DNA of 5,942 bases. Source: Chloroflexota bacterium (GTDB lineage Bacteria > Chloroflexota > Anaerolineae > UBA4142). Made by a program: the position numbers and the translations under genes. Below the pieces are notes generated by a model. That model was given only the letters and a program-made list of their open reading frames with translations, was not told where the DNA came from and searched no databases. The stretch lies in contig JACQGS010000055.1 of NCBI GenBank assembly GCA_016199405.1, positions 1 to 5,942 of the forward strand, given 5' to 3'. Shown here in pieces: positions 1-4,942 of the stretch; the stretch's first letter is position 1, and each line of letters begins with the position of its first letter.

Positions 1-242
1 GCACGATCATGCGCAATACGCTACGCCAACTCGCGACGCCGGATGAATTGCGCGGGCGCATGACTGGCGTGAATATGATTTTTTTTATGGGCGGACCGCA
101 ACTCGGCAATCTCGAAGCCGGCATCGTCGCCGCGTGGATTGGCGCGCCGTTAGCGGTCATTACCGGCGGCATTGCGACGATCCTCGCCGTTGCCGCGACC
201 GCGTGGCTCGCGCCGCAGTTACGCGAGTATAAAGATCAGTAA
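1..242 (+). CDS. Major facilitator superfamily transporter, C-terminal end (partial)
   Basis: The reading frame enters from the left edge (first full codon at base 3) and stops with TAA at 240-242; the ATG at 9 is internal and not a start. About 79 residues are visible. The segment RNTLRQLATPDELRGRM, followed by a Gly-rich helix and a GxxxxG helix, matches the penultimate cytoplasmic loop and last two transmembrane helices of MFS exporters of the MFS_3/enterobactin-exporter-like type. In that family the loop typically reads like QLATPDExRGR. Two hydrophobic helices (about window codons 22-42 and 47-68) precede a short polar tail ending LREYKDQ. The substrate cannot be told from this fragment. 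The last codons and the stop lie inside the first heptamer repeat (from 234), so the natural C-terminus may have been altered by repeat acquisition. Family assignment is fairly secure; any specific drug or siderophore role would be a guess. Confidence 0.82.
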   Translation, partial: TIMRNTLRQLATPDELRGRMTGVNMIFFMGGPQLGNLEAGIVAAWIGAPLAVITGGIATILAVAATAWLAPQLREYKDQ

Positions 243-268
243 TCAGTCAGCAGTTATCAGTTACCAGT
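234..268 (+). repeat. Heptamer tandem array, left of the S23-type gene (5 units, NNNCAGT)
   Basis: Five consecutive 7-base units share the pattern NNNCAGT: gatcagt (234-240), aatcagt, cagcagt, tatcagt and taccagt (262-268). The TAA stop of the transporter is made from the junction of the first two units. Read on the opposite strand, the units match the NNACTGR units found downstream of the S23-type gene, so the two arrays are inverted relative to each other. Heptameric tandem repeats are known from cyanobacteria and other bacteria; the link to this gene family is my inference. Confidence 0.85.
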
Positions 269-292
269 GGTTATAGACGAAAAGGAGAGACG

Positions 293-739
293 ATGAGCAA
301 CTTGCCGCACGCATCAAGTTTCCGGGATTTGCTGGTTTATCAAAAAGCAAAACAATTGGAGCGCGAGGTCTTCCGCCTGACCAAATCCTTTCCCAAAGAT
401 GAAATGTTCTCGCTGACGAGCCAGATACGACGATCAGCGCGTTCAGTGGGCGCGAATATTGCAGAGGCGTGGGCAAAACGTCGGTACGAAAATCATTTCA
501 TCAGCAAGTTGACGGATGCGGATGGTGAACAGCAGGAAACTCAACACTGGTTTGGCACTGCGCTTGACTGCGAATATATCAATCAACAACAAGCCGCGCA
601 ATTTGTCACTCGTTATGAGGAAGTTGGCCGATTGCTTGGAGGGATGATAGAAAAATCAGACCGGTTTTGCGGCGAGTTACAAAAAACATCGCGCGAATCC
701 TCAGCCGAGTACTTTGTCAATGCGACTATTGCTGACTGA
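293..739 (+). CDS. S23/IVP-family four-helix-bundle protein
   Basis: This 148-residue protein belongs to the four-helix-bundle family first described as ORFs inside intervening sequences of 23S rRNA genes; its biochemical role is unknown. Diagnostic parts are FRDLLVYQKAKQLE at residues 10-23, LTKSFPKDE (29-37), LTSQIRRSARSVGANIAEAW (41-60) and the long third helix around 64-92. The subtype has the AKRRYENHFISKLTDADGEQ stretch (61-80). Predicted helices are roughly 8-31, 37-60, 64-92 and 97-122. A tail of about 25 residues follows the usual family core of 115-125. The fold resembles Avd, the accessory protein of diversity-generating retroelements, but no reverse transcriptase is visible here. 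The start is fixed by an AAGGAGAG Shine-Dalgarno (282-289) close upstream. There are no rRNA flanks, so this is a free-standing copy. It is bracketed by inverted heptamer arrays and its G+C (about 49% over 301-720) is below its neighbours, which suggests acquisition. Confidence 0.9.
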   Translation: MSNLPHASSFRDLLVYQKAKQLEREVFRLTKSFPKDEMFSLTSQIRRSARSVGANIAEAWAKRRYENHFISKLTDADGEQQETQHWFGTALDCEYINQQQAAQFVTRYEEVGRLLGGMIEKSDRFCGELQKTSRESSAEYFVNATIAD

Positions 740-816
740 CAACTGCTCACTGATTCCTGGTCACTGGTTACTGGTCAGTGATCACTGATCACTGATCACT
801 GATGACTGATCTCTGG
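733..816 (+). repeat. Heptamer tandem array between the S23-type gene and pheS (12 units)
   Basis: Twelve units in strict 7-base register run from tgactga (733-739) to tctctgg (810-816), with consensus near TCACTGA. The TGA stop of the S23-type gene is the end of the first unit, and the last unit supplies the first two G of the pheS Shine-Dalgarno. One unit, tcagtga at 775-781, is inverted. With its neighbour it makes a perfect 14-base palindrome, TCAGTGATCACTGA (775-788). TCACTG (761-766) can also pair with CAGTGA (776-781). Orientation is opposite to the array at 234-268. The array fills practically all the space between the two genes, so any pheS promoter must lie within it or farther upstream. 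Confidence 0.88.
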
Positions 817-819
817 AGG
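815..819 (+). promoter_or_regulatory. Ribosome binding site of pheS
   Basis: GGAGG ends four bases before the ATG at 824, a slightly short but usable spacing, and it decides the pheS start. Its first two G are the end of the last heptamer unit of the upstream array, so the repeat abuts and partly forms the translation signal. Confidence 0.7.
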
Positions 820-823
820 CCTC

Positions 824-1855
824 ATGCTTGACCAACTCAACCAACTGCGCGACAACGCGCTACAAGAACTGGAACCGATTTGGGATTCGGCACCGCTGGA
901 AGCATGGCGCGTGAAATATATCGGACGCAAAGGCGCGCTCGCGCAAGCGATGGAGCAACTCGGCGCGTTGCCCAAAGCCGAACGCGGCGCCGTCGGCAAA
1001 CTCGCGAACGAAGTGAAAACCGCGCTCGAGTCCGCGTTCGCCGCGAAAACCGGGCAGATGCAACAACGCGCGCTGAGCGAATCGCTCGAATCCGAACCGC
1101 TCGATGTGACCTTGCCCGGTCGGCCGCGTGCGCGCGGGCGTTTGCATCCGGCGACGGCGGTGATGCGCGAGATTTATCGCATCTGGGGCGATATGGGCTT
1201 TCAGATTTTTCGCACGCGCGAAGTGGAAACGGACGAAATGAATTTTCAATTGCTCAACATTCCGCGCTTTCATCCGGCGCGCGACAACTGGAGCACGTTC
1301 TATATCGCCGATTCTGATCAGCGCGTTCTGCTCCGCACGCATACCTCGCCCGGACAAATTCGCGCGATGCGCGCGCTGCACCCCAACCCGATCCGCGTCA
1401 TCTTGCCGGGCATGTGCTATCGCTACGAACAGATCACCGCGCGCAGTGAAATTCAATTTTATCAAGTCGAAGGGCTTGCGGTCGGGCACAACATTACCTT
1501 TGCGGATTTGAAGGGTACGCTGACCGAATTTGCGCGGCGGCTGTACGGCGAAAACATTCAAACGCGTTTTCGCGCCGATCATTTTCCGTTCACCGAGCCG
1601 AGCATGGAAATGGATGTCGAGTGCATCATTTGTCACGGCGCGGGCTGTCCGGTCTGCAAGCAAACCGGCTGGCTCGAAATTTTAGGATCGGGGATGGTGC
1701 ATCCGGATGTTTTGCGGAACGGCGGCTATGATCCGGCGGAATGGAGCGGCTTTGCGTTTGGCATGGGACCGCAACGCATCGCGATGTTGAAGCATCGCAT
1801 TGATGACATCCGCTATTTTTGGGGCAACGATTTACGGTTTCTGGAGCAGTTCTAG
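824..1855 (+). CDS. pheS: Phenylalanyl-tRNA synthetase alpha subunit
   Basis: Catalytic subunit of the alpha2beta2 class II synthetase that activates L-phenylalanine with ATP and charges tRNA-Phe in the cytoplasm (EC 6.1.1.20). At 343 residues it has normal bacterial length. Residues 1-90 are the N-terminal helical arm, including VKYIGRKGAL (30-39). The catalytic core starts at LHPATAVMREIYRIWGDMGF (107-126). The substrate-site segment RTHTSPGQIRAM is at 171-182, the motif 2 region PGMCYRYE at 195-202, and QVEGLAVG at 214-221. FPFTEPSMEMDVEC (254-267) is followed by a Cys cluster, C267xxC270 and C275xxC278, of the kind also known in Bacillus-type PheS. LGSGMVHPDVLRNGG (287-301) follows. Motif 3 is GFAFGMGPQRIAML (309-322), and the chain ends NDLRFLEQF. 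Within motif 3, Gln317 occupies a position that is usually Glu (GMExR or GMGxER-like forms). All core motifs are present, so the gene looks functional. It precedes pheT as usual but is separated from it by an unusually long repeat spacer. Confidence 0.98.
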   Translation: MLDQLNQLRDNALQELEPIWDSAPLEAWRVKYIGRKGALAQAMEQLGALPKAERGAVGKLANEVKTALESAFAAKTGQMQQRALSESLESEPLDVTLPGRPRARGRLHPATAVMREIYRIWGDMGFQIFRTREVETDEMNFQLLNIPRFHPARDNWSTFYIADSDQRVLLRTHTSPGQIRAMRALHPNPIRVILPGMCYRYEQITARSEIQFYQVEGLAVGHNITFADLKGTLTEFARRLYGENIQTRFRADHFPFTEPSMEMDVECIICHGAGCPVCKQTGWLEILGSGMVHPDVLRNGGYDPAEWSGFAFGMGPQRIAMLKHRIDDIRYFWGNDLRFLEQF

Positions 1856-1941
1856 TCGCAAGACGCAAGTCACAAGACGCAAGACGCAAGTCGCAGGTCG
1901 CAGGTTGCAAGCCGCAAGTCACAGACGCAGGACGCAAGCCG

Positions 1942-1973
1942 CAAGTTGCAGGTAGCATGTGACCTGTAACTTG
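1942..1973 (+). repeat. Hairpin at the centre of the pheS-pheT heptamer array
   Basis: caagttgcaggt (1942-1953) is complementary to acctgtaacttg (1962-1973), giving a 12-pair stem in RNA with one G-U pair and an 8-base loop. Outer units extend it imperfectly; for example 1927-1933 with 1982-1988 gives six of seven pairs including one G-U. No T-rich tract follows, so I do not call it a terminator. It could affect the pheS-to-pheT transcript balance or protect mRNA ends, but that is inference. Confidence 0.65.
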
Positions 1974-2017
1974 ACACCTGTGACCTGTGACCTGTGACTT
2001 GACACCTGAGACTTGAG

Positions 2018-2024
2018 ACAGGAG
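2018..2024 (+). promoter_or_regulatory. pheT: Ribosome binding site of pheT, also a heptamer unit
   Basis: ACAGGAG lies six bases before the ATG at 2031 and fixes that start over the in-frame TTG at 2013. It stands in exact 7-base register with the preceding repeat units (acctgag, acttgag), so it is either a unit that evolved into, or was selected as, the Shine-Dalgarno. Confidence 0.75.
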
Positions 2025-2030
2025 TTTGCA

Positions 2031-4676
2031 ATGAAAGTACCATTGAGTTGGCTTCGCGAATTCGTTGACATCACGATTCCCGCGCACGAACTCGCGGAAA
2101 AATTATCCGTCGCCGGGCTTGAAGTCGAGCAGATGCAATACATCGGCTTGCCGCGGCCGCACGGAATCAAAAACGCGCCGAGCGACGCGCCCGAAGTCGA
2201 ATGGGCGCGCGATAAGTTTTTCGTCGCGCAGATTCTCGAAATCAAACCGCACCCCAACGCCGATCGCTTGACGCTCGCGATCGTGGATTACGGCAAAGGT
2301 GAGCCGATCCAAGTTGTCACCGGCGCGCCGAACATCAAGGTCAGCGAGCGCGGCATGAAAGTCGCGTTCGTGCTCGAAGGCGCGCGCTTGTACGATGGTC
2401 ATGCCACCGGTTGGGAATTGATGACGCTGAAGCGCGCGAAAATTCGCGGCATCGAATCCGGCTCGATGGTCTGCTCGGAAAAAGAACTTGCGATCAGCGC
2501 GGAGCACGAAGGCATCATCCTTTTGCCCGACGACGCGCCGGTCGGCGCGCCGCTCGCGGATTATTTAGGTGACGTGATCTTGGACGTCAAGATCAATCCG
2601 AATATGGCGCGTTGCGCGTCGATCATTGGTGTCGCGCGCGAAGTTGCCGCGCTCACCGGCAAGAAATTGAAAATGCCGACATTAAATGTTTTGGCAAGAG
2701 GCGCGGCGATTGCCGGGCAATTGGAAATCGTGATCGAAAACCCGGAATTGAATCCGCGTTTCACCGCCGCGCTCATTCGCGGCGTGGAGATCAAGCCGTC
2801 GCCATTTTGGATTCAGCATCGCCTGAAATTAGCCGGCGTGCGCGCGATCAACAACATCGTGGACGTAACGAATTACGTGATGCTCGAAACTGGGCAACCG
2901 CTCCACGCGTTCGATTACGATAAATTAGTGGGGCGAGCACAAGGCAGCGCCCCTACAATTATCACGCGCCTGCCAAAACCGGGCGAAACAATTGAAACGC
3001 TCGACGGCGTGAAACGCCAACTCGATCCCTTCACGATTTTGGTTTGCGATGCGCGCGGCGCACTTTCGCTCGGCGGCGTCATGGGCGGCGCGGAATCCGA
3101 AGTGAGCGCGCAATCGAAAAATATTTTGCTCGAAGCCGCGGCGTGGAATTATCTCAACATCCGCCGCACGATGCAGGCGCAGCACCTCGCGTCCGAAGCC
3201 GGTTTTCGTTTCAGCCGTGGCATTCATCCCGCGCAAGCCATCGTCGGGCTCAAGCGCGCGATTGAAATGATGCGGCAACTCGGCGGCGGCGAGATCGCGC
3301 GCGGCGTCATTGATGAATACCCACGCAAGCCAAAAAAGATCGTAATCGATTTGCCGGTCGCGGAAGTGAAACGCTTGCTCGGCGTAGAAATTCCGGTGAA
3401 GGAGATTGTGCGAATTTTGGAGAGTCTCGAGTTTCAAGTCTCAAGTCCCAAGTCCCATGTTCCAAGTTCCAAGTCCAAAGTCCGCGGTCGTTCCACGTCA
3501 CTCGCCACTCGTCACCCGTCACTTCACATCACCGTGCCCGATCACCGCCTTGACGTGGACGGCGCGGACGATTTGATCGAAGAGATCGCGCGCGTGTACG
3601 GCTATGCGCGTATTCCGATTTCGCGGATGAATGACGAACTGCCGCCGCAGCGCGCGAATGTCGAACTCGACCAAGAAGAACTCGCGCGCGATATTTTGAT
3701 TGACGCCGGCTTGCAAGATGTCGTTTCATACGCGTTGACGACGCCGGAACGAGAGGCGATGCTGATTCCCTTTGACGAAAGGGCAACCACGAGGGCTGCC
3801 CCTACAAATGCCGCGCGCGATTACGTCCGCATCGAAAATCCGATCAGCGCGGAACGCGTGGCGATGCGCCAATCACTCACCGCGAGTTTGTTGGAACTCG
3901 TGGGCGCGAATCTGCGTTATCGCCCGCGCGTGAATATGTTTGAAATCGGACTGGTCTATTGGGGTCGCCGCAAGGGCGATGCCCTACTGCTGCGTGAACT
4001 CGCGAGCGAATTGCCCGGCGACGACGCGCTGCCGCTCGAACGCCGGCGGCTGGGCATCGCGCTGACCGGCGCGCGCGACGAAAGCGCATGGCAGAAAAAT
4101 GATTCCGCGCCGCAAGATTTCTACGATCTCAAAGGCGTCGTCGAAACCTTGCTCGCCGGCTTGCGCATTCAGAACGCGGCGTTCACGCCGACCGGTCATC
4201 CCTCGTTTCATCCGGGCAGGGCGGCGGAGTTGAAATTGGGCGAGGCGGTGATCGGCGTTTTTGGCGAATTGCATCCGGTCGTGCGCGAAAAATTCGATTT
4301 GCCGGCGCAAGCGGTGCTCGTCGGCGAATTCGATCTCGACGCGCTGTTCGCGCGCGTGCCGCCGGCGCAGCCCTTGCGCGCGTTGTCGCGCTTTCCGGCA
4401 ATCGCGCAAGACCTCGCGCTGATCGTGGATGAAAATATCGCGGCGGAGCGCGTGCACGCGCTGATCGCGCAAACCGGCGGCGCGTTGTTGCAACGCGTCG
4501 CGCTGTTCGATCTGTATCGCGGCGAGCCGATCCCGCGCGGCAAAAAATCGCTCGCGTACCAACTCACGTTCCAAGCCGACGACCGCACGCTCTCCGACGC
4601 GGACGCGAGCAAGCTGCGCGAGAAAATCGTGCAGCGCGTGCGCAAAGAAATCGGCGCGGAGGTGCGCGGCGGTTAG
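2031..4676 (+). CDS. pheT: Phenylalanyl-tRNA synthetase beta subunit
   Basis: Beta subunit (881 residues) of the PheRS heterotetramer; it binds tRNA-Phe and carries the editing site that removes mischarged Tyr. The chosen ATG gives the canonical start MKVPLSWLREFVD. Domains in order: an EMAP/OB-type tRNA-binding domain about 63-175, with HPNADRL (74-80) and VVTGAPN (95-101). The B3/B4 editing region runs from about 246 to 410, with VDVTNYVM (277-284), GQPLHAFD (288-295), LGGVMGG (347-353) and FRFSRGIHP (392-400). The B5 domain, about 437-529, ends DDLIEEIARVYGY (513-525). A synthetase-like core follows, then a C-terminal FDX-ACB (anticodon-binding) domain about 784-877 beginning SRFPAIAQDLAL. 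The frame is intact. However, compared with the family pattern it holds three extra segments whose DNA is repeat-like: about residues 301-309, 469-498 and 584-593. All fall between recognised motifs, probably in loops, so activity is likely retained. The length is somewhat above the common 790-820. Confidence 0.98.
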   Translation: MKVPLSWLREFVDITIPAHELAEKLSVAGLEVEQMQYIGLPRPHGIKNAPSDAPEVEWARDKFFVAQILEIKPHPNADRLTLAIVDYGKGEPIQVVTGAPNIKVSERGMKVAFVLEGARLYDGHATGWELMTLKRAKIRGIESGSMVCSEKELAISAEHEGIILLPDDAPVGAPLADYLGDVILDVKINPNMARCASIIGVAREVAALTGKKLKMPTLNVLARGAAIAGQLEIVIENPELNPRFTAALIRGVEIKPSPFWIQHRLKLAGVRAINNIVDVTNYVMLETGQPLHAFDYDKLVGRAQGSAPTIITRLPKPGETIETLDGVKRQLDPFTILVCDARGALSLGGVMGGAESEVSAQSKNILLEAAAWNYLNIRRTMQAQHLASEAGFRFSRGIHPAQAIVGLKRAIEMMRQLGGGEIARGVIDEYPRKPKKIVIDLPVAEVKRLLGVEIPVKEIVRILESLEFQVSSPKSHVPSSKSKVRGRSTSLATRHPSLHITVPDHRLDVDGADDLIEEIARVYGYARIPISRMNDELPPQRANVELDQEELARDILIDAGLQDVVSYALTTPEREAMLIPFDERATTRAAPTNAARDYVRIENPISAERVAMRQSLTASLLELVGANLRYRPRVNMFEIGLVYWGRRKGDALLLRELASELPGDDALPLERRRLGIALTGARDESAWQKNDSAPQDFYDLKGVVETLLAGLRIQNAAFTPTGHPSFHPGRAAELKLGEAVIGVFGELHPVVREKFDLPAQAVLVGEFDLDALFARVPPAQPLRALSRFPAIAQDLALIVDENIAAERVHALIAQTGGALLQRVALFDLYRGEPIPRGKKSLAYQLTFQADDRTLSDADASKLREKIVQRVRKEIGAEVRGG
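2928..2957 (+). repeat. Palindromic repeat inserted in frame in pheT (first copy)
   Basis: GGGGCG (2930-2935) and CGCCCC (2948-2953) form an inverted repeat that ends in GCGCCCCTACAA. The same GCCCCTACAA-type ending occurs at 3799-3807 (with a C rather than G before CCCCTACAA differing by context) and at 4740-4748. In the protein it encodes roughly G301-R-A-Q-G-S-A-P-T309, between the B3/B4 motif HAFDYDKL and the conserved PKPGETIETLDG. In most PheT only a residue or two of Gly-rich linker lies there. I read it as a small dispersed palindrome that inserted without breaking the frame. Confidence 0.7.
3435..3530 (+). repeat. Heptamer array inside the pheT coding sequence
   Basis: Seven units of the CAAGTCC type (caagtct at 3435-3441 through aaagtcc at 3477-3483) are followed by a degenerate gcggtcg and a short spacer. 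Four units of the CGTCACT type (3496-3523) and tcacatc (3524-3530) complete the array. Because 7 is not a multiple of 3, each unit is read in a shifting frame, giving a Ser/Lys/Pro-rich then Ser/Thr/His-rich segment, about residues 469-498. In typical PheT the corresponding stretch between LGFEV-like and LTVTVP-like strands is only some 8 residues, so about 20-25 residues look added. The open frame is preserved and the canonical ITVPDHRLD resumes directly after. Confidence 0.88.
3781..3806 (+). repeat. Palindromic repeat inserted in frame in pheT (second copy)
   Basis: GGGCAACCACGAGGG followed by CTGCCCCTACA has paired ends: GGGCA at 3781-3785 against TGCCC at 3797-3801. It carries the same CCCCTACAAATG ending as the intergenic element at 4682-4760. 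It encodes about R584-A-T-T-R-A-A-P-T-N593 between EAMLIPFDE and the conserved YVRIENPIS. Family members usually have a short variable loop here. The likely reading is in-frame acquisition of a small dispersed palindrome of the same family as the copy near 2930. Confidence 0.75.
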
Positions 4677-4681
4677 AATCC

Positions 4682-4760
4682 GGTGCGACGCATTTTGGGC
4701 GACCATCCTTCGGCTTCGCTCAGGACAGGCTCTGGGTCGCCCCTACAAATGCGTCGCACC
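4682..4760 (+). repeat. 79-base palindromic intergenic element with perfect terminal inverted repeats
   Basis: Perfect 14-base arms, ggtgcgacgcattt (4682-4695) and its complement (4747-4760), enclose a second perfect 8-base pair, gggcgacc (4697-4704) with ggtcgccc (4735-4742). The interior (4705-4734) carries CTTCGGCTTCGCTCAGGACA, a sequence resembling dispersed repeats of environmental bacterial genomes. The element starts five bases after the pheT stop. Its 3' inner border CGCCCCTACAAATG is shared with the repeat segments inside pheT. It looks like a miniature hairpin element, possibly nested (one repeat inside another). The stem followed by TTTAGATTTT could also act as a transcription terminator for pheST; that is inference. 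Confidence 0.85.
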
Positions 4761-4766
4761 TTTAGA

Positions 4767-4793
4767 TTTTCGCGTCTTTCGCGTTTTTCGCGC
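4767..4793 (+). repeat. Three-unit 9-base tandem repeat
   Basis: Units ttttcgcgt (4767-4775), ctttcgcgt (4776-4784) and ttttcgcgc (4785-4793) follow one another without gaps, immediately after the palindromic element. On the complementary strand this reads as the ACGCGAAAG-type repeats that occur widely in some environmental genomes; that comparison is from memory. It lies just upstream of a candidate -10 box. Confidence 0.75.
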
Positions 4794-4799
4794 TTTTTA

Positions 4800-4808
4800 T
4801 GCTATACT
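4800..4808 (+). promoter_or_regulatory. Candidate extended -10 promoter for the small ORF-cvpA-mutS2 group
   Basis: TGCTATACT matches the extended -10 pattern TGnTATAnT. No convincing -35 is seen at the normal spacing; the 9-base repeat occupies that place. A start about 7 bases downstream would leave a leader of only about 10 bases ahead of the ATG at 4826, which would just include the GGAGG. Plausible as a way to restart transcription after the hairpin element, but weakly supported. Confidence 0.3.
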
Positions 4809-4825
4809 TTTTCCCGGAGGCAACG

Positions 4826-4924
4826 ATGCGATCCAGATTCACGCGTTCGCAGATCGCGCTGGGCATTCTCATTTTATTGATCGTGCTCATCGTCATCGGC
4901 AAGTTTGTCAGTTTTGCGCCGTGA
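4826..4924 (+). CDS. Small single-pass membrane peptide (32 residues)
   Basis: ATG at 4826 follows a strong GGAGG (4816-4820) with five bases of spacing, and the frame closes with TGA at 4922-4924. The peptide has a basic N-terminus (MRSRFTRS), a strongly hydrophobic run of about 17 residues from Gln9 to Gly25 rich in Ile, Leu and Val, and a short KFVSFAP tail. By the positive-inside rule the N-terminus should be cytoplasmic. It ends 18 bases before cvpA and probably shares its transcript. I recognise no family. Given its neighbour, it may act with CvpA or another membrane protein, or be a leader peptide. The good ribosome binding site and clear transmembrane design argue that it is a real gene, though its short length keeps the call moderate. 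Confidence 0.65.
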   Translation: MRSRFTRSQIALGILILLIVLIVIGKFVSFAP

Positions 4925-4942
4925 CAGAAACATGAGGTAACC

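Larger units (their letters stand above)
1858..2024 (+). repeat. Heptamer array filling the pheS-pheT spacer, with an orientation switch
   Basis: About 24 units, nearly all 7 bases long, cover the spacer from three bases after the pheS stop to the pheT ribosome binding site. In the left half the units are gcaagac, gcaagtc, gcaggtc and variants (1858-1961), with one 6-base unit at 1921-1926. From 1962 the units become acctgtg, acttgac, acctgag and similar, which are approximate reverse complements of the left-half type. The array is therefore a long imperfect inverted repeat centred near 1957. The final unit, acaggag (2018-2024), doubles as the pheT Shine-Dalgarno. pheS and pheT are usually separated by only a few bases, so this 175-base gap is unusual and looks like repeat expansion. 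Confidence 0.92.

Noticed and set aside
271..277. TATAGA as a -10 box for the S23-type gene
   Set aside because: No -35-like hexamer stands at a suitable distance; the upstream bases are heptamer units, so the match may be chance.
293..739. Diversity-generating retroelement (Avd-like protein)
   Set aside because: The fold is related, but no reverse transcriptase, template repeat or variable repeat is visible. The sequence motifs are those of the S23/IVP family.
243..823. Intervening sequence of a 23S rRNA gene
   Set aside because: Both flanks are protein genes and repeats; there is no rRNA sequence next to the gene.
860..1663. Long open frame on the minus strand opposite pheS (267 codons)
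   Set aside because: It lies wholly opposite a clear pheS gene, has an Arg/Ala-rich composition typical of antisense frames in GC-rich DNA, and matches no family I know.
733..2024. CRISPR array
   Set aside because: Repeats are 7 bases, adjoin without spacers and are degenerate; there are no cas genes.
2013..2030. Upstream TTG start for pheT
   Set aside because: It would place the Shine-Dalgarno inside the coding region and add six residues that no PheT has; ATG at 2031 gives the canonical N-terminus.
3984..4706. Long open frame on the minus strand opposite the end of pheT (240 codons)
   Set aside because: It mirrors pheT codons, is very Arg/Ala/Gln-rich, and has no recognisable motif or convincing ribosome binding site.
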